33,257 nt of DNA from NCBI GenBank assembly GCA_958348225.1, contig CATVYG010000024.1:1-33257 (forward strand), read 5' to 3'. This document shows positions 17,416 through 25,541 of this stretch, piece by piece. Each line of letters opens with the position of its first letter. Position 1 is the first letter of the stretch. A model generated the notes under the pieces. The model did not search any database and was not told where the DNA came from. It saw only the letters and a list, made by a program, of their open reading frames with translations. The translations under genes were made by a program, and so were the position numbers. The stretch comes from an uncultured Collinsella sp. (GTDB taxonomy: Bacteria > Actinomycetota > Coriobacteriia > Coriobacteriales > Coriobacteriaceae).

Positions 17416-18798
17416 GTGGAATTTATTGGCAGGGAGCGTGAGCTCGCCCGTATTAAGAAAACGCTCAAAGCACCCGAGCAGCGCAATGTTCTCATTTACG
17501 GCAGGCGTCGCGTCGGAAAAAGTGAGCTCATCAAGCAGGCGCTAACCGATTTGTCGGACGTCGCAACGGTCTATTACGAGTGCCGCCAAACCTCCGAGGC
17601 AGACAACCTCGAGAGTCTGTCCGTCCTTGTTGCTGAAGCGCTGAGCTTTCCTCCGCTCGCCTTCACAGGCATCCGCGAGCTCATCGAATTTCTGTTTGCC
17701 CAAGCTAAAGACAAGAACATTACCCTCGTTCTCGACGAATACCCCTACTTGAGAGATGCGGTTAAAGGCTTAGACAGCATTCTTCAGACCTCAATCGACG
17801 CCCATAGGGAAGACTCACGTTTAAACATTGTCCTGTGCGGCTCCTACGTTGAGATTATGAAATCCCTCATCGAGCATGAAAGCCCCCTCTACGGGCGAAT
17901 TGATCTCGCGCTTGAGCTTAAGCCCATGGATTACTTTGACGCTGCGAAGTTCTATCCCGCGTTCTCGCCCGAGGACAAGGTGCGGCTCTATAGCGTTTTT
18001 GGCGGTATCCCCTTTTACAATCGCCTCATCGATCAATCCCAAAGCGTACGCGACAACATCATCGAGCTCGTCACGGAACCTGGCGCCCGCTTAGAAAGCG
18101 AGGTGCCGTCCTATCTCAACGCCGAGATCTCGAAGATGACCAACGCCAACGAAGTTTTCGGAGCTCTCGCACAAGGCTACTCCCGTTGGGGGGACGTGCT
18201 GGCACAGTCGCACGTCTCGAGCGGTCCGGCCATGGCAGACGTGCTCGACAAGCTCATGTCACTCGAAATCGTCCAAAAGCGTGCACCCATCAACGACCCT
18301 ACGAACAAGCGCAAGTCTGGCTACTTTGTAGTGGATCCGCTTTCGCTCTTTTACTATCGCTATGTTTTCCGCAATGCCTCAGCGCGTCAGCTGCTCGACC
18401 CGGAAGTCTTCTATGATCGTCACGTCTTCCAAGACTTCGAGGAAAACTACGTTCCTCATATGTTCGAGGAGATCTGCCGTCAATACCTCGTGCGGCAGAA
18501 CAGGACCGGCAAGATCGAACCGGCTTTCGACGCCATAGGCAAGTACTGGTACGACGACCCCGCAAACAAAACGAGCGGCGAATTCGATGTGGTAACGCAA
18601 GACCCCGAGGGCTACGCATTCTACGAAGCAAAGTTCCGCAAATCCCCCATCACGCAAAAAATGGTCGACGAGGAAATCGCCCAAGTCGAGGCAACGGGAC
18701 TCAAGTGCCATCGCTATGGATTCTTCTCCCGTTCGGGCTTCGAAGCTGGCGAAAGCGATCGAACCGTCTTCATCGACCTGCCGCAGATGTTTGGATAG
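17416..18798 (+). CDS. AAA ATPase with winged helix and DUF234-type nuclease-like domain
   Basis: The 460-residue protein belongs to the archaeal-type ATPase/DUF234 group. The ATPase domain (about 1-215) has Walker A GRRRVGKS (29-36), Walker B LVLDEYPYL (Asp107, Glu108) and a sensor-like LCGSYVEIM. A winged-helix segment (about 255-315) contains YSRWGDVLAQ and MADVLDKLMSLEIVQK. The C-terminal domain (about 345-460) has Asp391 in GEFDVV and Glu404-x-Lys406 in YEAKF, the spacing of a PD-(D/E)xK nuclease fold. The start is GTG 17416, with AAGGA 9 bases upstream. The gene stands alone behind its repeat modules. The biological role of the family is unknown; DNA binding, mobile-element, toxin or defence roles are possible. 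Both catalytic sites look intact. Confidence 0.82.
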   Translation: MEFIGRERELARIKKTLKAPEQRNVLIYGRRRVGKSELIKQALTDLSDVATVYYECRQTSEADNLESLSVLVAEALSFPPLAFTGIRELIEFLFAQAKDKNITLVLDEYPYLRDAVKGLDSILQTSIDAHREDSRLNIVLCGSYVEIMKSLIEHESPLYGRIDLALELKPMDYFDAAKFYPAFSPEDKVRLYSVFGGIPFYNRLIDQSQSVRDNIIELVTEPGARLESEVPSYLNAEISKMTNANEVFGALAQGYSRWGDVLAQSHVSSGPAMADVLDKLMSLEIVQKRAPINDPTNKRKSGYFVVDPLSLFYYRYVFRNASARQLLDPEVFYDRHVFQDFEENYVPHMFEEICRQYLVRQNRTGKIEPAFDAIGKYWYDDPANKTSGEFDVVTQDPEGYAFYEAKFRKSPITQKMVDEEIAQVEATGLKCHRYGFFSRSGFEAGESDRTVFIDLPQMFG

Positions 18799-18840
18799 GA
18801 CAGGACAGATCCCTCCCGCATTCCAAGCATTCATTATCTA

Positions 18841-18858
18841 ATCGAACGGTTGTTCGAT
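18841..18858. promoter_or_regulatory. LexA-like SOS box ahead of the topoisomerase genes
   Basis: ATCGAACGGTTGTTCGAT is a perfect 7-4-7 palindrome containing CGAAC-N4-GTTCG, the core of the Gram-positive/actinobacterial LexA (DinR) box. It lies about 100 bases before the first topoisomerase gene and 15 bases before a candidate -35. One inner base departs from the CGAACRNRYGTTYC consensus. Confidence 0.6.
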
Positions 18859-18872
18859 GGATTTCGTGTTGG

Positions 18873-18901
18873 TTGGAATCGTCTGTGGGCTGGGCTATGC
18901 T
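18873..18901 (+). promoter_or_regulatory. Candidate promoter of the topoisomerase operon
   Basis: TTGGAA (18873-18878) and TATGCT (18896-18901) are separated by 17 bases and lie 54 bases before the start codon. The LexA-like box is directly upstream. Confidence 0.4.
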
Positions 18902-18955
18902 ACCTTGACTATCTATATGACTTAAACGCAGCAAAGGAGCACCGAGAGAGCGAGT

Positions 18956-20953
18956 ATGGCAAAAAACACCGCAAACTATGGTAACGACAGTATCCGCCAG
19001 CTCAAGGACGAGGAGCGCGTACGCCTGCGCCCCGCCGTCATCTTTGGCTCGGACGGACTCGACGGCTGCGCGCATGCCGCCTTCGAGATCCTGTCCAACG
19101 CCGTTGACGAAGCGCGCCAGGGCTACGGCAAGCTCATCACCCTTACCGCCTTTCGCGATGGTTCCATTCAGGTAGAGGACAACGGCCGCGGCTGCCCGCT
19201 CGACTGGAACCCCTCCGAGAAGCGCTTTAACTGGGAGCTCGTCTTTTGCGAGCTCTACGCAGGTGGCAAATACAACAACAACCAAGGCGGCGACTACGAC
19301 TTCTCGCTCGGTACCAACGGCCTGGGCTCGTGCGCGACCCAGTACGCCTCCGAATACATGGACGTCACGGTTTGGCGCGACGGCAACAAGTACTCCCTGC
19401 ACTTTAAGAAGGGCAAGGTCGTCGGTGCCAAAAAGAAGGCACTCGAGATTGAGCCCAGCGACGAGAACCGCACCGGCACCACCATCAAGTGGCGCCCCGA
19501 TCTTGAGGTCTTTACCTCGATCAGCATTCCCCACGACTGGTATCGCGAGACCATGCGCCGCCAGGCCGTGGTCAACGCCAACGTGACCTTCCGCCTGCGC
19601 ATTGAGGGCGACGATGGCGAGTTTTCCGAAGAGGACTTTTGCTATCCCAAGGGCATCGAGGACTACGTGCTCGAGAAGGTCGGTACCGACTACCTCACCG
19701 AGCCCTTCTTTATCGAGGCCGATCGTCGCGGTCGCGATCGCGAGGACCTGCCCGATTACAACGTAAAAATCACCGCGTGCATGTGCTTCTCGCGCACTTT
19801 CATGATGCAGGAGTACTACCACAACTCATCGTGGCTCGAGAACGGTGGCTCACCCGAGAAGGCGGCCCGCAGCGCTCTGACCAGCGCCATCGATGCCTAC
19901 ATTAAGCAACAGGGCAAATACAACAAAAACGAAAGCGGCATTAAGTGGCAGGACGTCCAGGACTGCCTGGTGCTAGTGACCAACTGCTTCTCCACCCAGA
20001 CGTCCTACGAGAACCAGACCAAGAAGGCCATCAATAACCGCTTTATCCAGCAGGCCATGACTGCCTTCTTTAAGGAGCGCCTCTCGACCTACCTGATCGA
20101 GAACAAGGACGCCGCCAACAAGATCATGGAACAGGTGCTCATCAACAAGCGCTCGCGCGAGAACGCCGAGAAGACGCGCCAGAGCATCAAAACCAACCTA
20201 CAGCAGAAGACCGACATGGCCAACCGCGTGCAGAAGTTCATCGACTGCCGCTCCAAAGATAAGAACCGTCGCGAGATCTACATCGTAGAGGGCGACTCGG
20301 CAGCAGGCGCCATTCGCACCTCGCGCGATGCCGAGTTCCAGGGCGTTATGCCCGTTCGCGGTAAGATCCTCAACTGCCTGAAGGAAGACTATCCGCGCAT
20401 CTTTAAGTCCGACATCATCATGGATCTCATGCGCGTGCTGGGCTGCGGCGTGGAGATCAAAGACAAGCGCATTAAGAACCTCGGTGTCTTTGACCTGGAC
20501 AACCTCAACTGGAACAAGGTCATTATCTGTACGGACGCCGACGTCGACGGCTATCACATCCGCACGCTTGTGCTCACCATGCTCTATCGTCTGGTGCCCA
20601 CGCTTATCGACGAGGGCTACGTCTATATCGCCGAGTCGCCGCTCTACGAGATCAACTGCAAAGAGAAGACCTACTTTGCCTACACCGAGCTCGAGAAGAA
20701 CGGCATCCTCAAGGAAATCGGCGACCAAAAGTGCTCCATCAACCGCTCAAAGGGTCTTGGTGAGAACGATCCGGACATGATGTGGCTCACCACCATGAAC
20801 CCCGAGACGCGCCGCCTGATCAAGGTGGAGCCCGAGGACGTCACCAAGATGGAGACCATGTTCAACCTGTTGCTGGGCAACGACGAGGCGGGCCGCAAGC
20901 GCCATATCTCCGAGCACGGCAAGGAATACCTGGACCAGCTGGACCTGCAGTAG
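18956..20953 (+). CDS. Divergent type IIA topoisomerase ATPase/TOPRIM subunit (GyrB/ParE-like)
   Basis: The 665-residue protein has the GyrB/ParE layout: GHKL ATPase, transducer, TOPRIM. ATP-site residues are kept (Glu44 and Asn48 in EILSNAVDEA, Asp75 in VEDNGRG) and the lid AGGKYNNN is present. The usual RPGMYIG start and the HGVG glycine loop are replaced by LRPAVIFG and TNGLG. TOPRIM keeps Glu445 in EGDSAAG (normally EGDSAGG), PVRGKILN, and Asp527/Asp529/Asp531 in TDADVDG, so Mg2+ chemistry should work. The C-terminal KGLGENDPDMMWLTTM matches the family. A GAGAG ribosome site lies near the ATG. It is 45 bases before the partner subunit gene. Divergence from housekeeping GyrB suggests a second, specialised enzyme (topoisomerase IV or a paralogue). 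Confidence 0.85.
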   Translation: MAKNTANYGNDSIRQLKDEERVRLRPAVIFGSDGLDGCAHAAFEILSNAVDEARQGYGKLITLTAFRDGSIQVEDNGRGCPLDWNPSEKRFNWELVFCELYAGGKYNNNQGGDYDFSLGTNGLGSCATQYASEYMDVTVWRDGNKYSLHFKKGKVVGAKKKALEIEPSDENRTGTTIKWRPDLEVFTSISIPHDWYRETMRRQAVVNANVTFRLRIEGDDGEFSEEDFCYPKGIEDYVLEKVGTDYLTEPFFIEADRRGRDREDLPDYNVKITACMCFSRTFMMQEYYHNSSWLENGGSPEKAARSALTSAIDAYIKQQGKYNKNESGIKWQDVQDCLVLVTNCFSTQTSYENQTKKAINNRFIQQAMTAFFKERLSTYLIENKDAANKIMEQVLINKRSRENAEKTRQSIKTNLQQKTDMANRVQKFIDCRSKDKNRREIYIVEGDSAAGAIRTSRDAEFQGVMPVRGKILNCLKEDYPRIFKSDIIMDLMRVLGCGVEIKDKRIKNLGVFDLDNLNWNKVIICTDADVDGYHIRTLVLTMLYRLVPTLIDEGYVYIAESPLYEINCKEKTYFAYTELEKNGILKEIGDQKCSINRSKGLGENDPDMMWLTTMNPETRRLIKVEPEDVTKMETMFNLLLGNDEAGRKRHISEHGKEYLDQLDLQ

Positions 20954-20998
20954 CAGCAAATCGATAACGACGGCCCATAAGAAGTTCAAGAGGAAATC

Positions 20999-23239
20999 GT
21001 GGCAAAGAAGAAGACGAAGAACCAGCCAAAGAAAAGGCAGGTCAACGCCGAGAACGTCATCGGCCTGCACTCCGAGGTCACCGATCAGCCGATCACGCAG
21101 ACGCTCGAGGTCAACTACATGCCCTACGCCATGAGCGTCAACGTCTCGCGTGCGTTCCCCGAGATCGACGGCTTTAAGCCCTCGCACCGCAAGCTGCTCT
21201 ACACCATGTACAAGATGGGTCTGCTCAAGGGCGAGCGCCAGAAGAGCGCCAACATCGTGGGCCAGACCATGAAGCTCAACCCGCACGGCGACGCCGCGAT
21301 CTACGAGACGATGGTGCGTCTGGCCACCGGCAACGAGGCGCTGCTCGCCCCCTTCGTAGAGTCGAAGGGCAACTTTGGCAAGTACTATTCGGGCGACCTG
21401 AGCTACGCCGCCTCGCGTTATACCGAGGCCAAGCTCTCCCCCATCAGCGCCGAGATCTTCAAGGACATCGACAAGGACCCGGTCGACTTCGTCGACAGCT
21501 ACGACGGCGCCATGAAGGAGCCGCGCCTGCTGCCCACCACGTTCCCCAACATCCTCGTCTCGGCCAACAAAGGCATCGGCGTCGCCATGGCGTCCGACAT
21601 CTGCGGCTTCAACCTCAACGAGGTCTGCACTGCCACAATGCACTACCTGCAAGACCCCGACTGCGACCTGCTCGAGTACATGCCCATGCCCGACTTCTCG
21701 ACTGGCGGCGAGATCATCTACCGCCGCGAGGAGATGGAAAAGATTATCGAGACCGGCCTTGGCAGCTTCCAGATTCGCTCCCGCTGGCGCTGGATTCCCG
21801 AAGAGCGCATCATCGAGGTGTACGAGATTCCCTACACCACCAAGACCGATGTCATCATCGAGCGCATCGTCAAGCTCTCCAAGGAGGGCAAGGTCAAGGA
21901 AATCGCTGACATCCGCGATGAGACCGACCTCTCGGGTCTGCGCATCGCCATCGACCTTAAGCGCGGTGTCGACCCCGACAAGCTCATGGCTAAGCTCTAT
22001 CGCTCGACCACGCTACAGGATTCGTTCTCGTGCAACTTCAACGTGCTGGTCGATGGTTACCCTCGCGTTATGGGCGTGCGCCAGATTCTGCACGAGTGGG
22101 TCAAGTGGCGTATTGAGTCCACGCGTCGCCGCATTAACTTTGACCTGGGCAAAAAGTCCGAGCGCCTGCACCTGCTGCACGGCCTCGAGGCAATCTTGCT
22201 CGACATCGACAAGGCCATCGCCATCATCCGTGGCACCAAGCTCGAGGCCGAGGTCGTGCCCAACCTTATGAAGGGTTTCGACATCGACGAGACCCAGGCC
22301 GAGTTTGTTGCCGAGCTCAAGCTCCGCAACATTAACGAAGAGTACATCCTCAACCGCACCAAGGACATCGCCAAGCTTGAGAGCGAGATTGCCGAGCTTG
22401 AGGAGATCCTCTCCAGCGAGGAGAACATCAAGAAGGTCATCAGCGACGAGCTGGCCGCGGTCAACAAGAAATATGTGATGCCGCGTCGCACGGGCAGGAT
22501 CGAGCCCCATGAGGTTATCGAGGTAAGCTTGGAGCCCGAGGTCGAGGAGTACCCGGTCACCATCATGCTCTCGCGCGATGGCTACCTTAAGAAGATGACG
22601 GACCGCGTGCTCAAGAAGGCGACCACGCTCAAGTACAAAGACGGCGACAAACCCTTTATCGAGTTCCCGTCCTCCAACACCCACGAGTTGCTGGTCTTTA
22701 CCAACAAGAGCCAGGTGTACAAGTGCAAGGTTGCGGCGTTTGAGGATACCAAGTCGGCCCAGCTGGGCTCGTACCTGCCGACCGATCTTGAGATGGAACC
22801 CGACGAGAGCGTCATCTGGGTCATCGACCCCGAGGACTACAAGGCCGACGTGCTGTTCGTCTTTGAGAACGGCCGCGTGGTGCGCGTCGCGCTTTCTGGA
22901 TACGTCACCAAGACCAACCGCAAGCGTCTCAAGAACGCCATCTACGGCGGCAGCAAACTGCTGTATGCACAGGTGCTCAAGGAAGATCGCGACATCGCGC
23001 TGGTCTCGAGCGACTATCGCTTGATGAACTTCAACACGTCGCTACTCAAGACCAAGACGACCACCAACACGCAGGGCGTCCAGGCCTTTACGGCCAAGAA
23101 GGGCCGCTCGGTCACCACCGTCGGCACAACCGAGGAGATTCTTGGCGCCGGCGTCTCGGCCGAGAAGTTCACCGCACAGAGCCTGCCTTCTGCCGGTGCC
23201 CTCATGAAGGAAAACGACATGCCGAGCCTGTTTGACTAG
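20999..23239 (+). CDS. Divergent type IIA topoisomerase cleavage subunit (GyrA/ParC-like)
   Basis: The 746-residue protein forms the DNA-cleaving half of the enzyme. The breakage-reunion domain has FKPSHRKLLYTMYKMG, NPHGDAAIY and catalytic Tyr141 in ASRYTEAKLSPI. A long coiled coil (about 440-490, IAKLESEIAELEEIL) leads to a C-terminal beta-pinwheel (about 515-715) with blades such as VLFVFENGRVVRVA. No GyrA box (QRRGGRG-like) is seen, which favours decatenating, topoisomerase IV-like activity over gyrase. The position equal to E. coli GyrA Ser83 is Ala99, and that of Asp87 is Glu103. The Lys-rich start (MAKKKTKNQPKKR) is an extra. It is co-transcribed with the ATPase subunit and followed by a strong terminator. 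Confidence 0.87.
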   Translation: MAKKKTKNQPKKRQVNAENVIGLHSEVTDQPITQTLEVNYMPYAMSVNVSRAFPEIDGFKPSHRKLLYTMYKMGLLKGERQKSANIVGQTMKLNPHGDAAIYETMVRLATGNEALLAPFVESKGNFGKYYSGDLSYAASRYTEAKLSPISAEIFKDIDKDPVDFVDSYDGAMKEPRLLPTTFPNILVSANKGIGVAMASDICGFNLNEVCTATMHYLQDPDCDLLEYMPMPDFSTGGEIIYRREEMEKIIETGLGSFQIRSRWRWIPEERIIEVYEIPYTTKTDVIIERIVKLSKEGKVKEIADIRDETDLSGLRIAIDLKRGVDPDKLMAKLYRSTTLQDSFSCNFNVLVDGYPRVMGVRQILHEWVKWRIESTRRRINFDLGKKSERLHLLHGLEAILLDIDKAIAIIRGTKLEAEVVPNLMKGFDIDETQAEFVAELKLRNINEEYILNRTKDIAKLESEIAELEEILSSEENIKKVISDELAAVNKKYVMPRRTGRIEPHEVIEVSLEPEVEEYPVTIMLSRDGYLKKMTDRVLKKATTLKYKDGDKPFIEFPSSNTHELLVFTNKSQVYKCKVAAFEDTKSAQLGSYLPTDLEMEPDESVIWVIDPEDYKADVLFVFENGRVVRVALSGYVTKTNRKRLKNAIYGGSKLLYAQVLKEDRDIALVSSDYRLMNFNTSLLKTKTTTNTQGVQAFTAKKGRSVTTVGTTEEILGAGVSAEKFTAQSLPSAGALMKENDMPSLFD

Positions 23240-23276
23240 GTGCCACGGCAACGAGACCGTTAGATACTTCTCAAAG

Positions 23277-23320
23277 CGACGAGGCCCGGAACGCAACGGC
23301 ATTGCGCCCGGGACTCGTCG
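23277..23320 (+). terminator. Strong terminator of the topoisomerase operon
   Basis: CGACGAG and CCCGG pair with CCGGG and CTCGTCG (one G-A mismatch), with a further CGCAA/TTGCG stem inside, and TTTTTCTTCT follows directly at 23321-23330. Confidence 0.9.
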
Positions 23321-23340
23321 TTTTTCTTCTCAACTATTTT

Positions 23341-23380
23341 TTAACGCAGATAAATTGATTTCTGCTTATTTTTCTGCGTA
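23341..23380. repeat. TTTCTGC/GCAGA repeat cluster
   Basis: TTTCTGC occurs at 23359 and 23371 (12-base period), and ACGCAGA at 23344-23350 is the inverted match of TCTGCGT at 23373-23379. It sits in the AT-rich stretch between the terminator and the ATPase repeats. It may be a second operator set. Confidence 0.4.
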
Positions 23381-23422
23381 AAAAATGTCAGCGTCACTGC
23401 TTCGATGCCCTTTGGTCAGCTG

Positions 23423-23479
23423 TTAGCAAAACTTGCAAAAATTAGCAAAACTTGCAAAAATTAGCAAAACTTGCAAAGG
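23423..23479 (+). repeat. Three tandem 19-base repeats in the second ATPase promoter
   Basis: TTAGCAAAACTTGCAAAAA occurs at 23423-23441 and 23442-23460 exactly, and a third copy at 23461-23479 changes only in its last two bases, where the ribosome site begins. Each unit contains the small palindrome GCAA-AAC-TTGC. The third copy merges with AAAGGAG, so a bound protein would block translation initiation or transcription of the gene starting at 23487. Confidence 0.85.
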
Positions 23480-23486
23480 AGTCACC

Positions 23487-24581
23487 ATGGAGTACAGCAA
23501 GAACCCCTTTACCCCGACGTTCGGAAGCGTCCCTCCCTTTCTAGCGGGTCGCGAGCATATTCTGCGTGACATCAACCGTGGCTTTATCAACGGCCCGGGA
23601 GATCCCAACCTGTCGACCATTTTTACGGGCGCAAGGGGAACGGGCAAGACGGCGCTTCTCTCGCTCCTTTCAGAAACGGCGCTTGAACACGGTTGGATCG
23701 CAGCAAATGTCTCCGCCATGCCAGGCATGCTCGAAGATATTATCGAGCGAACCAAAGAAGCCGCAGATAGCTACCTCTCACAGCCTCATGCGCGCATAAA
23801 CGGCGTTCAAATTGGTCCAGTGGGCATCGATTGGACATATGCTCAAGAGGCCCAGGGCAACTGGCGCACACGTATGAATGGCATCTTTAAGCAACTCGAA
23901 AAACATGACATCGGACTTCTCATCACCATCGATGAAGTCACTGTCGATCTTGATGAAATGCTCCAATTTGCCTCTGTTTACCAGCATTTTGTGCGCGAAG
24001 GTAAAAAAGTCGCCCTACTCATGGCAGGACTACCCTACAAAGTATCGGCACTGCTACGCAACGATTCCGTCTCGTTCCTCAGACGTTCCCAATATCATCA
24101 ATTAGGACGAATCACTGACGTTGAAATTGCAAACGCATTCCGCAAAACCGTTGAGGCCGGAGGCCGCTCAATCACACCAGAAGCGCTCGAGGATGCTGTG
24201 AAGGCCGTCGACGGATTCCCCTACATGATGCAGCTCGTCGGATATCGCACTTGGGATGTTTCGGAGAGCTCGCCCAAAATCAGCGCATCTGATGTCCAAC
24301 AGGGTTCTCTGCTTGCCCGCATGGAACTGCGCGATCGCATTCTCGAAACGACCTATCAGGAGCTTTCCGATAAAGACATTGAGTTTTTACTCGCGATGCT
24401 GCCCGATTCTGGCCCCAGCAGAGTCTCAGAAATTGCCAAGCGTATGGGCGTCGCCAGCAACTATGCAAGCCAATACAAGCGCCGCCTCCTCGAGGACGGC
24501 GTCATCGGAGAGCGCGGGCGTGGTCTCGTTGGCTTTGACATCCCCGCGTTCAGGGAGTTCCTGAGCGAGAAAGTCTCCTAG
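23487..24581 (+). CDS. AAA ATPase with C-terminal helix-turn-helix
   Basis: The 364-residue protein has Walker A GARGTGKT (48-55), Walker B LITIDE (Asp149, Glu150), a sensor-like LLMAGLPYKV and a lid domain with DGFPYMMQLVGY. The C-terminal section (about 305-350, SEIAKRMGVASNYASQY then LLEDGVIGERG) is a typical helix-turn-helix with a wing. It resembles the archaeal-type/ORC-like ATPase group but lacks the DUF234 nuclease-like domain of the ATPase at 17416. I chose ATG 23487, with AAAGGAG 6-7 bases upstream; a TTG at 23433 extends the frame but reads through the repeats. The gene stands alone behind three tandem repeats, a likely binding site for its own helix-turn-helix. Function is unknown. 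Confidence 0.82.
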   Translation: MEYSKNPFTPTFGSVPPFLAGREHILRDINRGFINGPGDPNLSTIFTGARGTGKTALLSLLSETALEHGWIAANVSAMPGMLEDIIERTKEAADSYLSQPHARINGVQIGPVGIDWTYAQEAQGNWRTRMNGIFKQLEKHDIGLLITIDEVTVDLDEMLQFASVYQHFVREGKKVALLMAGLPYKVSALLRNDSVSFLRRSQYHQLGRITDVEIANAFRKTVEAGGRSITPEALEDAVKAVDGFPYMMQLVGYRTWDVSESSPKISASDVQQGSLLARMELRDRILETTYQELSDKDIEFLLAMLPDSGPSRVSEIAKRMGVASNYASQYKRRLLEDGVIGERGRGLVGFDIPAFREFLSEKVS

Positions 24582-24598
24582 CATGCGGAGATTGTCCA

Positions 24599-24692
24599 TA
24601 AGGACATCAACGCATGGCAATCAGCATTCCTCTCGGTAAGGACAGCAAGCATTTCCACCAACACCGATTGCCATGCGTTCTTCTTGTCCTTA
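24599..24692. repeat. Long interrupted inverted repeat between convergent genes
   Basis: ACGCATGGCAATC (24610-24622) is the exact inverse of GATTGCCATGCGT (24666-24678) with a 43-base loop, and TAAGGAC (24599-24605) is the inverse of GTCCTTA (24686-24692). The loop contains another TAAGGAC-like direct copy. It could be a bidirectional terminator or the remnant of a small mobile element. There is no clear T-run. Confidence 0.6.
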
Positions 24693-25220
24693 GGCGAGTT
24701 TGCGAGCGAGCTCTCGCACCTCTTCCAACTTGGGCGAGGAGGCCATGCTGTCGCGCTCGGTCATACCGCTAATGGTGACAATGCCCTGGTCCTCCCACTT
24801 GCAGTACGCGCAGGTTGACTTGTACATAGCAATCGCCGCATCATAGACGCCCTCGCTGTGGCTATCGAGCAAAAGGGCCGTCTTGGTGAACGGGAAGCCC
24901 GTAGCACCGAAGGCGTATAGGCGATCGATGGCGGCCTTCTCCTGCGCAGTGATATCAAACCAGTAGATAGGCGAAGCGAAGACAACCATGTCGGCGTCTT
25001 TCAGCGACTCGATCACGTTGGCCATGTCATCCTTCTGCACGCAAGTGCCCTCGTGGGCGAAGCAATACTGACACCCCAGACAACCAGCGATCTTCTTGCT
25101 GGCAACGCGGATGACCTCGACTGTATGGCCGGCCTCGCGCGCGGTCTCGGCAAACGCCTCGACCATGGTGTCGGTATTGGCGCCCTTGCGCGGGCTACCA
25201 CTCAATACAACGATATTCAT
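24690..25220 (-). CDS. NAD(P)H-dependent flavin oxidoreductase (flavodoxin fold)
   Basis: The 176-residue protein has the FMN phosphate loop SGSPRKGANT (7-16) and the flavodoxin-fold segment FASPIYWFDIT. It has a cysteine cluster CLGCQYCFAHEGTC (about 47-60) like that of iron-sulfur flavoproteins and related NADPH-dependent FMN reductases. Two more cysteines (CAYC) lie near residue 137. It could bind a cluster as well as FMN and act as a cytoplasmic electron carrier or quinone/nitro reductase. A GGGAG site precedes ATG 25220. It stands alone. Physiological substrates cannot be told from sequence. Confidence 0.85.
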   Translation of the reverse strand: MNIVVLSGSPRKGANTDTMVEAFAETAREAGHTVEVIRVASKKIAGCLGCQYCFAHEGTCVQKDDMANVIESLKDADMVVFASPIYWFDITAQEKAAIDRLYAFGATGFPFTKTALLLDSHSEGVYDAAIAMYKSTCAYCKWEDQGIVTISGMTERDSMASSPKLEEVRELARKLA

Positions 25221-25541
25221 AGGAATCTCCCTTCTTCATGCCGCAGGCGCGTGGCACGCATTTCGTTGTAACCAAAACAGATGGAGCTATTCAGTCGTCT
25301 GCAGACCACATCTCTTGTTCGTGTTCTCTAGACACAATCTCATTGCCTTATAACTCCTCGGCCACCTTGATTCTCTCTCCGAGAATTGAACAGCAAATCG
25401 TTGCTCGCAAAGTATCGACTGTGAGAAAATTAGCTTGAGCTTTCTCCCTGCTCGCATAAGCGTTCGCGTGAAAGAGCCTAGCCGCATCGGCCAGGCGCAA
25501 TATAGATCCGCGGAAACCGGCCTACGAACAAGGAGCGTCTT
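25221..25541. other. Divergent intergenic region without a gene
   Basis: It separates the oxidoreductase and LPATG genes and must hold both promoters. AAGGAG 6 bases before 25542 is the ribosome site of the surface-protein gene. I see no convincing -35/-10 pair, riboswitch or small gene. Confidence 0.4.
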
